A stretch of 64,000 bases of DNA, from NCBI RefSeq assembly GCF_016907515.1, contig NZ_JAFBBY010000001.1:5332001-5396000 (forward strand), in the 5' to 3' direction. The stretch is from Nocardioides nitrophenolicus. Its GTDB lineage: Bacteria; Actinomycetota; Actinomycetes; Propionibacteriales; Nocardioidaceae. The position numbers and the translations under genes were made by a program. How positions within the stretch are numbered: position 1 is the first letter of the stretch; every line of letters begins with the position of its first letter. The notes under the pieces were generated by a model that searched no databases, was not told where the DNA came from, and worked only from the letters and a program-made list of their open reading frames with translations. Shown one piece after another: positions 1 through 9,043 of this stretch.

Positions 1-3000
1 CGGCCGGGACGGGCGGGGGCGCGGCGGGTGCGGTGGGCGGCGCGGCCGGAGCGGGTCAGGGCACGCAACGGGGTGAGCGTGTCGTTGGTGAGGTGGCCGC
101 TCCACACCAGGGCCCACAGCGCGGCGCTGACCGCGTCGTCGAGCGGGGCGTCCTCGCCGGCGTCGAGGCAGGCCCGGGAGACCTGGTCGGCGACCTGCCG
201 GAAGAACCAGGCGCCGCCCGGCGCCAGCACGTCGAGCACCCGTTGGTGGAGCGGGTCCTCGACCGGCCCCGGCTCGGGGAGGGTGAGCGGGGCCCGGTCG
301 GCGAGGTGGAGCGAGACCCAGCCGTCGCTGCCCGGCAGTGCACCGTGGCCGGACCAGACGACCTCGCCGGTGGCGGTGAGCTCGTCGAGCAGGGCCGGCT
401 CGTAGTCGCGCACCCGGGCCGGCAGGACCAACGACTCCAGCGCGCTCGCGGGCATCGGCGCCCCCGCGAGCTGCTCGATGGTGTGGAGCAGCCCGTCGAC
501 GCCGCGGGGTCCCTTGCCGGTGGTGATCTGGTGCCAGGCGGTCGAGAACCGGGCCAACGTGGTCGGCTCGACCGGCTCGATCTCGTGGCGCAGCCGGGCC
601 AGCGAGCGCCGGCGCAGCCGGCGCAGCACCTCGACGTCGCACCACTCCTCGCCCGCCCCGACTGGCCGGAACTCGCCGGACAGCACCCGGCCCTGCGCCT
701 CCAGCCGCTGGAGGGTGTGGCGGACGACGGCGACCCCGAGGCCGAGCCGGGTGGCGACCTGGTCGACGGTGAACGGCCCGTGGGTGCGGGCATAGCGTCC
801 GACCAGGTCGGCCAGGGGATCCTCGACCGGCTCGGTGAAGGCGGCGGGGGTGCCGGGCGGGGCCGGGACGCCGAGGCCGTCGCGGAGCCGGGCGACGTCC
901 TCGACCACGGCCCACGCGTCGCCGTAGGCCATCCGCACCTCGACCACCCGCCGGGCCGCGACCAGGTCGGCCAGCCACTCGGCCACCGGCGCCTCGTCGC
1001 GGGCGCGGGCGGCGACCTCGGCGGCGGTGAGCGGACCGAGCAGCCGGAGCAGGTCGACCAGGCCCTCGGGGTCGCGGGCCCGGCGCTCGGGGAGGGTGCG
1101 TTGCAGCTCGGCCTCGACCTCGGCCAGCACGTCGGGGTCGAGCAGCTCGCGCAGCTCGGCCCGGCCGAGCAGCTCGGCGAGCAGCCCCTGGTCGAGGGTG
1201 AGCGCGGCGGCCCGGCGCTCGGCGAGTGGCGAGTCGCCCTCGTAGACGAACTGGGCGACGTAGCCGAACATCAGCGTGCGGGAGTAGGGCGAGGGCTGGG
1301 TGGTCTCGACCTCGGTGACGGTGACCTCGCGCTGCTCGACCCGGCGCAGCAGGGTGGTCAGCCCGGGCAGGTCGTAGACGTCGTTGAGGACCTCGCGCAC
1401 GGTCTCCAGGACGATCGGGAACGCGGGATAGCGGGCGGCGACCTCGAGCAGCGCGGCGGCGCGCTGGCGCTGCTGCCACAGCGGCGAGCGGCGGCCGGGG
1501 TCGCGACGCGGCAGCAGCAGCGCCCGCGCGGCGCACTCCCGGAAGCGCGCCGCGAAGAGGGCGGAGCCGCCGACCTCGCGGGTGACGAGGTCGGCGATCT
1601 CGTCGGGCTCGAACGCGATCAGGTCGGCGCCCGGCGGATCGGCGTCGGTGTCGGGGATCCGGATCACGATGCCGTCGTCGGAGGCCAGGGCCTGCCCGTC
1701 GATGCCGTAGCGCTCGCGCAGCCGGGCGTTGATCGCCAGCGCCCACGGGGCGTGGACGGCGGTGCCGTAGGGGGAGTGCACGGCGAGCCGCCAGTCGCCG
1801 AGCTCGTCGCGGAAGCGCTCGACCAGGACCGTGGTGTCGCTGGGCAGGACCCGGGTCGCCTCGACCTGCTCGCGGAGGTAGGCGACGAGGTTGGCGGCGG
1901 CGTTGTCGTCGAGCCCGACCTCGCGAGCGCGGGCCTCGGCGGTGGCGTCGGGTAGCGCGGCGAGCTCGCGGGTGAAGGCGCCGATCGCCTCGCCGAGCTC
2001 GGTCGGGCGGCCCGCCGTGTCGCCCTTCCAGAACGGGAGCCGACCGGGCACTCCCGGCGCCGGGGTCACGATCACCCGGTCGTGGGTGATGTCCTCGATC
2101 CGCCAGCTGGTCGCACCGAGCGCGAACACGTCGCCCACCCGGCTCTCGTAGACCATCTCCTCGTCGAGCTCGCCGACCCGGCGGTTGGTGCCCTCACCCG
2201 CGAGGAAGACGCCGTAGAGACCGCGGTCGGGGATCGTGCCGCCGCTGGTCACCGCGAGCCGCTGGGCGCCGGGGCGGCCGCTGACGACGCCGGTGACGCG
2301 GTCCCAGGTGATCCGCGGCCGCAGCTCGGCGAACTCGTCGGAGGGGTAGCGCCCGGCGAGCAGGTCGAGCACGGCGTCGTAGGCCGAGCGGGGCAGCTGG
2401 GCGTAGGGCGCGCTGCGCCGGACCAGCGCGAACAGCTCGTCGACGTCCCACTCGTCGGCGGCGGTCGCGGCGACGACCTGCTGGGCGAGTACGTCGAGCG
2501 GGTTGGCCGGCACCCGCAGCGCCTCGATGCCGCCGGTGCGCATCCGGGCGACCGCCACCGCGGCGGGCGCGAGATCGCCGCGGTGCTGGGGGAAGAAGAC
2601 GCCGGCCGAGGTCTCGCCCACCTGGTGACCCGCGCGCCCGACCCGCTGCAGCGCGCTCGCGACGCTCGGCGGGGACGCGATCTGGAGGACGAGGTCGACC
2701 GCGCCCATGTCGATGCCGAGCTCGAGGCTGCTGGTGGCGACCACCGCCGGCAGCCGGCCGGACTTGAGGTCGTCCTCGACCAGCGCCCGCTGTTCCTTGG
2801 ACACCGAGCCGTGGTGGGTGCGCGCGAGCACCGGCGGGGCCCCGGCCGCGGCACCCGACTGGGCCATGATCTGCGCCGGAGGCGTGATCCCCTCGGTGGT
2901 CAGCTCGGCCGTGATCTCGTTGAGGCGCGCGGTCAGCCGCTCGGCGGTGCGGCGGCCGTTGGTGAACACGATGGTGGAGTGGTGCTCGCCGATCAGCTCG

Positions 3001-3827
3001 GCGACCCGCTGCTCGACGTGGGGCCAGATGCTGGCCCGGGCGGGAGGAGCGGTCGGGTCGTCGTCGTCGATCACCTGGCCCAGCTCGGTCATGTCCTCGA
3101 CCGGCACCTCCACGCGCAGGTCCCACTCCTTGTGGGTCGGCGGCGCCACGATCTCGACCGGCGCGGAGCCGCCCAGGAAGCGGGCCACCTCCTCGGTGGG
3201 CCGCACCGTCGCCGACAGCCCGACCCGCTGCGCCGGCCGGGGGAGCAGCGCGTCGAGCCGCTCCAGGCTGAGCGCCAGGTGGGCGCCGCGCTTGGTGCCG
3301 GCGACGGCGTGGACCTCGTCGAGGATCACCGTCTCGATCCCGCGCAGGGTCTCGCGGGCCTGGCTGGTGAGGATCAGGAAGAGCGACTCCGGCGTCGTGA
3401 TCAGTACGTCGGGGGGCCGGGTCGCGAGGCGGCGGCGCTCGGCGGCCGGGGTGTCGCCGGAGCGGATGCCGACCGTGACCTCGGGCAGCGGCCGGCCGGG
3501 GTCGAGCCGCTCGGCGGTCTGGCGGATGCCGGTCAGCGGGGCCCGCAGGTTGCGCTCCACGTCGACGGCCAGCGCCTTGAGCGGGGAGACGTAGAGGACG
3601 CGGGTGCGGTGCAGTCGGTCGTCGGGCGCGGGCGTGGTGAGCAGCCGGTCGAGCCCGGCGAGGAAGGCGCTGAGCGTCTTGCCGGAGCCGGTGGGCGCGA
3701 CGACGAGGGTGTGCTGGCCGCGCGCGATCGCGTCCCACGCGCCGGCCTGGGCGGCGGTGGGCTCGGCGAAGGCGGCGCGGAACCAGGCGCGCGTCGCCTC
3801 GCTGAAGCGGGCCAGGGGGTCGTCCAT
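1..3827 (-). CDS. lhr: Lhr-type ATP-dependent helicase (3' end beyond left edge)
   Basis: Superfamily-2 ATP-dependent helicase of the Lhr family, DNA-unwinding enzymes linked to DNA repair in actinobacteria. It reads from ATG 3827 and runs off the left edge, so the C-terminus is missing; about 1,275 residues are visible in a family that is usually near 1,500. Walker A APTGSGKT lies at residues 44-51 and the DEVH box at 170-173. The second RecA domain carries SSLELGIDMG and QRVGRAGHQ, and winged-helix and Lhr-specific regions follow. It is divergent from the sortase gene with 47 bp between the starts. The chosen Met gives the usual short N-terminus ahead of the helicase core. The family call is very sure; the exact DNA or RNA substrate is not visible. 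Confidence 0.95.
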   Translation of the reverse strand, partial: MDDPLARFSEATRAWFRAAFAEPTAAQAGAWDAIARGQHTLVVAPTGSGKTLSAFLAGLDRLLTTPAPDDRLHRTRVLYVSPLKALAVDVERNLRAPLTGIRQTAERLDPGRPLPEVTVGIRSGDTPAAERRRLATRPPDVLITTPESLFLILTSQARETLRGIETVILDEVHAVAGTKRGAHLALSLERLDALLPRPAQRVGLSATVRPTEEVARFLGGSAPVEIVAPPTHKEWDLRVEVPVEDMTELGQVIDDDDPTAPPARASIWPHVEQRVAELIGEHHSTIVFTNGRRTAERLTARLNEITAELTTEGITPPAQIMAQSGAAAGAPPVLARTHHGSVSKEQRALVEDDLKSGRLPAVVATSSLELGIDMGAVDLVLQIASPPSVASALQRVGRAGHQVGETSAGVFFPQHRGDLAPAAVAVARMRTGGIEALRVPANPLDVLAQQVVAATAADEWDVDELFALVRRSAPYAQLPRSAYDAVLDLLAGRYPSDEFAELRPRITWDRVTGVVSGRPGAQRLAVTSGGTIPDRGLYGVFLAGEGTNRRVGELDEEMVYESRVGDVFALGATSWRIEDITHDRVIVTPAPGVPGRLPFWKGDTAGRPTELGEAIGAFTRELAALPDATAEARAREVGLDDNAAANLVAYLREQVEATRVLPSDTTVLVERFRDELGDWRLAVHSPYGTAVHAPWALAINARLRERYGIDGQALASDDGIVIRIPDTDADPPGADLIAFEPDEIADLVTREVGGSALFAARFRECAARALLLPRRDPGRRSPLWQQRQRAAALLEVAARYPAFPIVLETVREVLNDVYDLPGLTTLLRRVEQREVTVTEVETTQPSPYSRTLMFGYVAQFVYEGDSPLAERRAAALTLDQGLLAELLGRAELRELLDPDVLAEVEAELQRTLPERRARDPEGLVDLLRLLGPLTAAEVAARARDEAPVAEWLADLVAARRVVEVRMAYGDAWAVVEDVARLRDGLGVPAPPGTPAAFTEPVEDPLADLVGRYARTHGPFTVDQVATRLGLGVAVVRHTLQRLEAQGRVLSGEFRPVGAGEEWCDVEVLRRLRRRSLARLRHEIEPVEPTTLARFSTAWHQITTGKGPRGVDGLLHTIEQLAGAPMPASALESLVLPARVRDYEPALLDELTATGEVVWSGHGALPGSDGWVSLHLADRAPLTLPEPGPVEDPLHQRVLDVLAPGGAWFFRQVADQVSRACLDAGEDAPLDDAVSAALWALVWSGHLTNDTLTPLRALTRSGRAAHRTRRAPARPG

Positions 3828-3874
3828 CCCGTCATCCTCGCGCACGGCACCGACACAACCGTCACAATGGGCGG

Positions 3875-4546
3875 GTGGCTGTGGAGGAGGGGACCCGCCG
3901 GCGCGATCGGGCACTGCCCGTCGGCGTGGTCGGCGTGGTCGCGGTCGTGCTCGCGGCGCTGGTCGCGTGGCTGGTGCTGAGGGGCGGCGACGAGCCGACC
4001 CGGCCGGTCGCCGTACCGTCGCCGACGGTGACCCCGGCCCCGGCTCCCGCACCGCCCCCGCCGCCGAGGGATCCCTGCGCGCGGCCCGCGACCACCGGGT
4101 TCGCGCCGACGGCCGTCACCGTCCCGGGGATCGTCCGCCGGGCGCGGGTGCTGGCCCTGCCGCGCGACGCGGCCGGGGTGCCGGGCGTGCCTCCGGTCTC
4201 CGACAAGCTGTCCTTCGCCTGGGACCGCGGCGGCGTCGAGCCCGGGTCGACCGAGGGCCACGTCCTGCTGAACACGCACACCTGGCCCGACGGCACCGCC
4301 CTCGGCAACCGGCTGCTCTCCGGCCTGGAGGTCGGCGGCCGGCTCGTGCTGCGCGCCGGGAAGCAGGCGGCCTGCTACACCGTCACCGAGCGCACCGAGG
4401 TGCTGGCCAGCGCCGGCTACCCGGGCTGGGACGCGGTCGACGGGCCGCCGGCGGTGGTGATCGTGGTCTGCTCCGGGAAGCGGCTGGGGCCGGCGAACTG
4501 GACGCACCGCACGCTGTGGTTCGCCAGCCCGGCGACGGCTACCTGA
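3875..4546 (+). CDS. Class E/F-type sortase, membrane anchored
   Basis: Sortase-fold transpeptidase of 223 aa, predicted to act at the outer face of the membrane. It has a short cytoplasmic N-terminus, one membrane segment (about residues 15-35) and a Pro-rich spacer (about 44-64), then the catalytic domain. The expected catalytic trio is visible: His135 in LLNTHTW, Cys199 in VIVVCSG and Arg212 in NWTHR. The GTG start at 3875 lies 6 nt after CACAAT, a possible leaderless -10. No LPXTG-type substrate gene is nearby, so it could be a housekeeping or orphan sortase. The 3' end overlaps the convergent MFS gene by 8 bp. The family is secure; the subclass (E or F) is inferred from size and from the absence of a partner pilin. 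Confidence 0.85.
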   Translation: MAVEEGTRRRDRALPVGVVGVVAVVLAALVAWLVLRGGDEPTRPVAVPSPTVTPAPAPAPPPPPRDPCARPATTGFAPTAVTVPGIVRRARVLALPRDAAGVPGVPPVSDKLSFAWDRGGVEPGSTEGHVLLNTHTWPDGTALGNRLLSGLEVGGRLVLRAGKQAACYTVTERTEVLASAGYPGWDAVDGPPAVVIVVCSGKRLGPANWTHRTLWFASPATAT

Positions 4547-5813
4547 CCGCTTCCGGTACGACGACCACCCGCCCGTTGACCGCGGCCGGCAGGTGCCGCT
4601 CGAGCACCGTCGTCACCGCCACGATCGCGACGCACCCGAGCACCATCAGCGCGATCAGCGCGGCGCCCAGACCGTGCTCGAGGAGCACTCCCGCGACGAT
4701 CGGCCCGGCGACGGTGCCGGCCTGGACGGCGGCGGCGTTGAGGGCGTTGTAGCGGCCGCGGAGGTGGTCGGCGGCGAGGTCGTTGTTGATCGCGGGCAGG
4801 GTGGGCTGGAGCAGGGTCTCGCCGATGCCGAACACGATGCCGAAGCCGAGCAGGCCGATGATCGCCAGCGCACTGCCGGGGGCGAGCGCGCCGGCGCCGA
4901 GGAGCAGCCAGGCGGCGGCCCAGAGCACGGCCATCACCGCCAGCACTCGGGTGCGGCGCCGGCCCCGGATCCGGCCCATCGCGGTGAACTGGAAGGCGAC
5001 GATGACGAAGGTGTTGAGCGCGAAGCCGACGCCGATCAGCTCCGTCGACAGCCCGGCGTCGCCGCGGGCGAAGGCCGGCAGCCCGACCTCGAACTGGCCG
5101 TAGCCGATGAAGGTGGCGACGAAGGTCAGCAGGGTCAGCCAGCGCACCGCGGGACTGCGCAGGATGGCGCGGTAGCCGGGCGCCATGCCGGCCGCGAGGT
5201 CGCGAGGCGGGTGCAGCACCCGGCCGTGCAGGTGGCGCAGCGGACCGAGGAAGAGCGCGAGCGGGATCAGGCCGGAGGCCGCGTCGGCCAGGTAGATCGC
5301 GGTGAAGGTCTCCGGCCGCGCGACGTCGGCGAACAGCCCGCCCACGATGCCGCCGACGCCGAGCCCGAGGTTGGTGAGCGCGAAGTTCACGCCGAAGTAC
5401 TGCTGGCGCACCTCGCCCTCGACCACGGTCGCGATGAGGGAGTTGAACGCCGGCCACGAGGCGCCGAAGTTGATGCCGAGCAGGACCAGCGCGACCGCTG
5501 CCGCGGCCGGGGTGGTCGCGAACGCGAGCAGCACGGTGCCCAGCACCATCGCCGACTGGCCGCCCAGCATGACCACCCGGGCGCCGTACCTGTCGGTGAG
5601 CGCGCCGCTGGGGCCGGTCACCACGAACGCCGACAGGGCGATGACGGCCATCAGTGCGCCGGACAGCCCGAGCCCGAAGCCGCGCACCTCGTGCAGGTAG
5701 ATGAGGGTGAACGGCAGCACCAGGCCGCGGCCGAGGGTGGAGATCGCCACCGTGGACAGCAGCCACCGGCCTTCGGTGGGGAGTGCGGTCCAGAACGACT
5801 TCAACGAGATCAT
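4539..5813 (-). CDS. MFS transporter (tandem paralogue 1)
   Basis: Major facilitator superfamily protein of 424 aa with about 12 hydrophobic segments, probably a drug or metabolite exporter in the cytoplasmic membrane. The loop after helix 2 carries TGPSGALTDRYGAR, a match to the MFS motif A region (G-x-L-x-D-R-x-G-x-R). Its N-terminus (SFWTALPTEGRWLLSTVAI) and whole length align closely with the next gene upstream, so the two look like a tandem duplication. ATG 5813 follows a 69-bp gap after the stop of its paralogue, and TAGGAT at 5843-5848 (minus strand) could give it its own promoter. The substrate cannot be predicted. Confidence 0.85.
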   Translation of the reverse strand: MISLKSFWTALPTEGRWLLSTVAISTLGRGLVLPFTLIYLHEVRGFGLGLSGALMAVIALSAFVVTGPSGALTDRYGARVVMLGGQSAMVLGTVLLAFATTPAAAAVALVLLGINFGASWPAFNSLIATVVEGEVRQQYFGVNFALTNLGLGVGGIVGGLFADVARPETFTAIYLADAASGLIPLALFLGPLRHLHGRVLHPPRDLAAGMAPGYRAILRSPAVRWLTLLTFVATFIGYGQFEVGLPAFARGDAGLSTELIGVGFALNTFVIVAFQFTAMGRIRGRRRTRVLAVMAVLWAAAWLLLGAGALAPGSALAIIGLLGFGIVFGIGETLLQPTLPAINNDLAADHLRGRYNALNAAAVQAGTVAGPIVAGVLLEHGLGAALIALMVLGCVAIVAVTTVLERHLPAAVNGRVVVVPEAVR

Positions 5814-5882
5814 GCGTGGACCGTGTGCTTCACGACCGCAAATCCTACGGTTGTGGTGACCCTGCGACGAAATCGTGTCGGG

Positions 5883-7148
5883 TCAGGTCACCTCGGCGGT
5901 GGCGGAGCTCGCGCCGACGCCGTTGGCGGCCGCCGGGACGTGCCGCTCGAGGACCAGCGCCATCACCGCGATCGCCGCGCAGCCGGCGACCATCACGCCG
6001 ACGTACGCCGCTCCGAGGTGGTGCTGCAGCAGGAAGCCGGCGACCACCGGACCGGCGATCGCCCCGCCCTGGAAGGCCGCCGCGGTGATCGCGTTGTAGC
6101 GACCGCGGGTGTGGTCGGTCGCGAGGTCGTTGGCCATCGCCGGGACGGTCGGCTGGAGCAGGGTCTCGCCGAGCGCGAACACCGCCATGTAGGCGAGCAC
6201 GCCCGCGATCGCCAGGCCCCCGCCCGGCACCACGCCCGCCGCGCCGAGCAGCGCCCACGCCACCGCCCAGATCGCGGCCATGGCGATCATCACCCGGGTG
6301 CGCAGGTGTCGCTTGATCCGGTTGAGCACCGAGAACTGCAGCACCACGATCACCACCGTGTTGACCGCGAACGCCAGCCCGACGGTGCGGGTCGACACCT
6401 CCGCGGCCTGGCGCGCGAAGCCCGGGAAGCCGGCCTCGTGCTGGCCGTAGCCGATGAAGGTGCCGACGAAGGTGAGCAGGGTCAGCCAGCGCACCGCCGG
6501 CTGCCTGAGGATGGCGAGGTAGCCGACCGCCTCGGGGGTGGCGCCGTCCGCCGGCGCGCTCGCCCGCCCGTGGACGTGGCGCAACGGGCCGAGCAGCAGG
6601 GCGAGCGGGACCAGGCCGGTGAGCGCGTCGCCGACGAAGATCGCGGTGAAGGTGCCGGGCCGGTCGACGTCGGCGAACAGCCCGCCGACCACACCGCCGA
6701 CGCCGATGCCGAGGTTGACCAGCGCGAAGTTGATGCCGAAGTACTGCTGGCGCAGCTCCCCGCTCACCACCGCCGCGATCAGCGCGTTGAACGCCGGCCA
6801 GGACACGCCGAAGTTGAAGCCGACCAGGACCAGCGCCACCGCGGCGAGCGCCGGCGTCGTCGCGAAGGCGAGGGTCAGGTTGCCGGCGATCATGGCGGCC
6901 AACCCGACCAGCAGCACCGCGCGGGCGCCGTAGCGGTCGACGAGGGCGCCGCCCGGACCGGTCACCAGGAAGCCGACCACCGCGATCAGTGCCATCAGGG
7001 TGCCGGACAGCCCTAGGTCGAAGCCGCGGACCTCGTGCAGGTAGATCAGCGTGAACGGCAGCGTCAGGCCGCGGCCGAGGGTCTGGATCGCGACGGTCGA
7101 CAGCAGCCAGCGGCCCTCCCTGGGCAGCGCCGCCCAGAAGGACCTCAC
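5883..7148 (-). CDS. MFS transporter (tandem paralogue 2)
   Basis: 421-aa MFS permease and close paralogue of the following gene: both begin with a K/R-SFW-ALP-EGRWLLSTVAI block and share the VRGF-LGLSG and QQYFG(I/V)NFAL segments. Motif A is TGPGGALVDRYGAR. The start is put at GTG 7148 because this GTG overlaps the TGA of the TfoX-like gene (GTGA) and places the first residues exactly in line with the paralogue. An upstream Met at 7193 is in frame but lies inside the TfoX-like gene and adds unmatched residues. It is predicted to be translated by coupling to tfoX. The substrate is unknown. Confidence 0.85.
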   Translation of the reverse strand: MRSFWAALPREGRWLLSTVAIQTLGRGLTLPFTLIYLHEVRGFDLGLSGTLMALIAVVGFLVTGPGGALVDRYGARAVLLVGLAAMIAGNLTLAFATTPALAAVALVLVGFNFGVSWPAFNALIAAVVSGELRQQYFGINFALVNLGIGVGGVVGGLFADVDRPGTFTAIFVGDALTGLVPLALLLGPLRHVHGRASAPADGATPEAVGYLAILRQPAVRWLTLLTFVGTFIGYGQHEAGFPGFARQAAEVSTRTVGLAFAVNTVVIVVLQFSVLNRIKRHLRTRVMIAMAAIWAVAWALLGAAGVVPGGGLAIAGVLAYMAVFALGETLLQPTVPAMANDLATDHTRGRYNAITAAAFQGGAIAGPVVAGFLLQHHLGAAYVGVMVAGCAAIAVMALVLERHVPAAANGVGASSATAEVT

Positions 7149-7492
7149 TTCGCCGGCAGCGACGCGGCGTAGGTCGCGCCGCGACGCACCCACGCGGCCA
7201 GCGCCTCGTCGGTGGCGAGGTCGGCGAGATCGACGCGCAGCCAGCCCGTCATCGACCGCCCCCGCATCTCCATCGGGTACGCCGGCGTGGTCGCCACCAG
7301 CTCCTCGCCCTCCGCCGGGTCGACGCGCACCATCAGGCCGCCCTGGCCGCTGGCCGCGAGCGCCATGTGGCCGTCGACCATGAAACCCAGCCCGCCGAAC
7401 ATCCTCTTCTCCGTCAGCTCGCGGCCCGCCGCCCCCGGCTCCTCGGCGAGGAGGTCGCGGAGCCGCCCGGCCAGCTCTTCGTCGTACGCCAT
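7145..7492 (-). CDS. TfoX/Sxy N-terminal domain protein
   Basis: 115-aa protein of the TfoX N-terminal family, recognised by the KRMFGGLGFMVDGHMALA block (about residues 29-46) and the RVDP...P-MEMRGRSM-GWLRVD segment. In proteobacteria TfoX relates to competence. Stand-alone N-terminal domains like this one are common in actinobacteria and their role is not known. ATG 7492 is the first Met. The stop codon overlaps the GTG of the MFS gene by 4 bp, so the two are probably one operon, although no functional link is obvious. Confidence 0.8.
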   Translation of the reverse strand: MAYDEELAGRLRDLLAEEPGAAGRELTEKRMFGGLGFMVDGHMALAASGQGGLMVRVDPAEGEELVATTPAYPMEMRGRSMTGWLRVDLADLATDEALAAWVRRGATYAASLPAK

Positions 7493-7533
7493 GGATCGAG
7501 GCTAGGACCGGCCGCCGACAGCGCTCCGGCCGG

Positions 7534-8106
7534 CTACGGCCGCCAGGACGGGTCGCGGCCGATGAACCCGACCAGCCGGTCCTGCCAGGGCGCGTCCTCG
7601 GGGACCGGCACCCGGGCGCCGTACTGGCCGCTCTGGCGCAGCATCTCGTCGAGCGGTGCCATTCCCTCGACCATCACCCGGCAGCGCTCGGCGTCGAGGG
7701 TGTCGTCCTGGCCGGTGGCGCGGGCCAGGTCCCAGGTGTGCATGAAGACGTCGCCGGTGTAGAACTGCGAGATCGCCTGGGGGAGGTGCAGCAGAGGCAG
7801 CCGCGGGTGGTCGAAGACCACGTCCGCCGTGGCCGGGTCGTCGAGCAGTGCCTGCACGCCGGCGGCGTGGTGCTCCCAGGCCGCGACCGGGTCGGCGTCC
7901 ACGTCGGGTCCGGCCGCGAGCCGCAGGTCGGAGCCGTCGGCGAGGAAGGCGGGGAACCACTCGACCAGGTGTCGGACGACGTCGCGGGCGCGCCACTCGG
8001 CGACCGGGGTCGGCGCGTCCCAGCCGTCCGCGCCGACTCCGCGCACCTTCTCGCCGAAGACGCCCGCGACGGTGCGGTGCTCCTCGGCGGGCTCGGCCGG
8101 GATCAT
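7534..8106 (-). CDS. TIGR03086-like DinB/maleylpyruvate-isomerase-fold protein
   Basis: 190-aa protein with the four-helix DinB/mycothiol-dependent isomerase fold. The N-terminal WRARDVVRHLVEWFP segment and the central QFYTGDVFMHTWDLARATGQ segment carry the His residues that bind a divalent metal in this family (His about 50 in VRHLVEW and the HTWD motif). Members of this family may use mycothiol, but the substrate is unknown. ATG 8106 overlaps the stop of the SRPBCC gene (ATGA), so it is the third gene of the ArsR-controlled operon. It ends 41 bp before the TfoX-like gene. Confidence 0.8.
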   Translation of the reverse strand: MIPAEPAEEHRTVAGVFGEKVRGVGADGWDAPTPVAEWRARDVVRHLVEWFPAFLADGSDLRLAAGPDVDADPVAAWEHHAAGVQALLDDPATADVVFDHPRLPLLHLPQAISQFYTGDVFMHTWDLARATGQDDTLDAERCRVMVEGMAPLDEMLRQSGQYGARVPVPEDAPWQDRLVGFIGRDPSWRP

Positions 8107-8600
8107 CCCTGGGCTCCGGTCAGGGAGGCGAGCAGGCGGTCGAGTGCGGCGTACCCCTCGTTGACGCCGACCTCCATCCCGCTGGCGAGCATCCCGGCGC
8201 GGGACTCGAAGTCGTAGACCACCGACAGCGCCTCGAGCCGGCACCGGCCGCCGGGCAGCTCGACGAAGACCATGGTGTCGAGGCTGACCGCGTCGGGCAT
8301 CTCCTCGAAACCGAAGGTCTGCACGATCTTCTCGTTCTGGTCGACCCGGTGCACCGCGCCGTAGAAGTGCGCGACCTCCGCGCCCTCCCGGGTCGCGGTG
8401 TAGCGGTACTCGCCGCCGGTGCGGATGTCCCACACGTCGATGTCCATCCCGATCGAGTCGGGACCCAGCCACTGCTTGACCAGGTCCGGCTCGACGTGGG
8501 CGCGGAAGACGAGCTCGCGCGGGGCGTCGAACTCGCGGACCATCCGCACGGTCGGCACCTCGGGGTCGGCCTCGATGAGGGTCTCGGGGGTGGTGGTCAT
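8103..8600 (-). CDS. SRPBCC/AHSA1-domain protein
   Basis: 165-aa START/Bet v1-like ligand-binding protein of the AHSA1 family (VREFDAPRELVFRAHVEPDLVKQWLGP near the N-terminus, GGEYRYTATREG, then the amphipathic C-terminal helix GMEVGVNEGYAALDRLLASL). Proteins of this type are typically encoded next to an ArsR regulator, as here. They bind small hydrophobic molecules, but the ligand is unknown. ATG 8600 has an AAGGAG ribosome site 9 nt upstream and overlaps the arsR stop (ATGA). In-frame codons further upstream lie inside arsR and are not needed. Confidence 0.88.
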   Translation of the reverse strand: MTTTPETLIEADPEVPTVRMVREFDAPRELVFRAHVEPDLVKQWLGPDSIGMDIDVWDIRTGGEYRYTATREGAEVAHFYGAVHRVDQNEKIVQTFGFEEMPDAVSLDTMVFVELPGGRCRLEALSVVYDFESRAGMLASGMEVGVNEGYAALDRLLASLTGAQG

Positions 8601-8959
8601 CCTGCTGCTCCTTCGTTTCGCTGATCGTCCTCGCCCTGCATCCGGGCGAGGACCTGGTCCAGTCGGCGGTAGCGCTCCTCGGCCTGCCGTCGGTAGCGCT
8701 CGATCCACTTCGTCATCAGGTCGAACACCTCCGCGTCCAGGTGGACCGGACGCCGCTGCGCGTCCCGGCTGCGGCTGACCAGACCGGCCTCCTCCAGCAC
8801 CTTGAGATGCTTGGAGACCGCCTGGAGCGACACGTCGTACGGCGCCGCGAGCTCGCTCACCGTCGCGTCGCCCGCCGCGAGCCGGGCCACCATGTCGCGC
8901 CGGGTCGGGTCGGCGAGGGCGCCGAAGACCCGGGAGAGTCGGTCGTCTTGCTCAACCAT
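8597..8959 (-). CDS. ArsR-family winged-helix repressor
   Basis: 120-aa ArsR-family regulator: VFGALADPTRRDMVARLAAGDATVSELAAPYDVSLQAVSKHLKVLEEAGLV is the winged-helix domain (split here as residues about 10-60), followed by RRPVHLD and a C-terminal helix. It lacks the ELCVC metal-binding motif of arsenic sensors, so it belongs to the metal-independent group that sits next to SRPBCC proteins. ATG 8959 lies inside the first of two palindromic operators, which implies tight autoregulation of the arsR-SRPBCC-TIGR03086 operon. Longer upstream readings run through non-coding repeats and are rejected. Confidence 0.9.
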   Translation of the reverse strand: MVEQDDRLSRVFGALADPTRRDMVARLAAGDATVSELAAPYDVSLQAVSKHLKVLEEAGLVSRSRDAQRRPVHLDAEVFDLMTKWIERYRRQAEERYRRLDQVLARMQGEDDQRNEGAAG

Positions 8960-8968
8960 GTGGTTGAG
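8951..8968. promoter_or_regulatory. ArsR operator 1 (perfect 8-bp inverted repeat)
   Basis: CTCAACCATGTGGTTGAG is a perfect palindrome of two 8-bp arms around TG. It contains the arsR start codon, so bound repressor would cover the translation start and early transcribed region. The core CAACCA-N2-TGGTTG recurs exactly 40 bp away. Confidence 0.75.
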
Positions 8969-8991
8969 TACACAGGGGGTGGCTGGGTTTG

Positions 8992-9007
8992 TCAACCAGT
9001 TGGTTGA
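8992..9007. promoter_or_regulatory. ArsR operator 2
   Basis: TCAACCAGTTGGTTGA repeats the 7-bp arms of operator 1 with a GT centre. The two centres are 40 bp apart, close to four helical turns, which would allow two repressor dimers on one DNA face upstream of arsR. Confidence 0.72.
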
Positions 9008-9043
9008 GTGAGTGGGTGGCTGGGGCCGGGCGGGGCCACGCCG

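Noticed and set aside
33..1955. Long plus-strand open frame opposite the helicase
   Set aside because: It is an antisense shadow produced by GC-rich codon periodicity; the minus-strand helicase has full motifs, whereas this frame gives a low-complexity Gly/Arg/Asp-rich text without domains.
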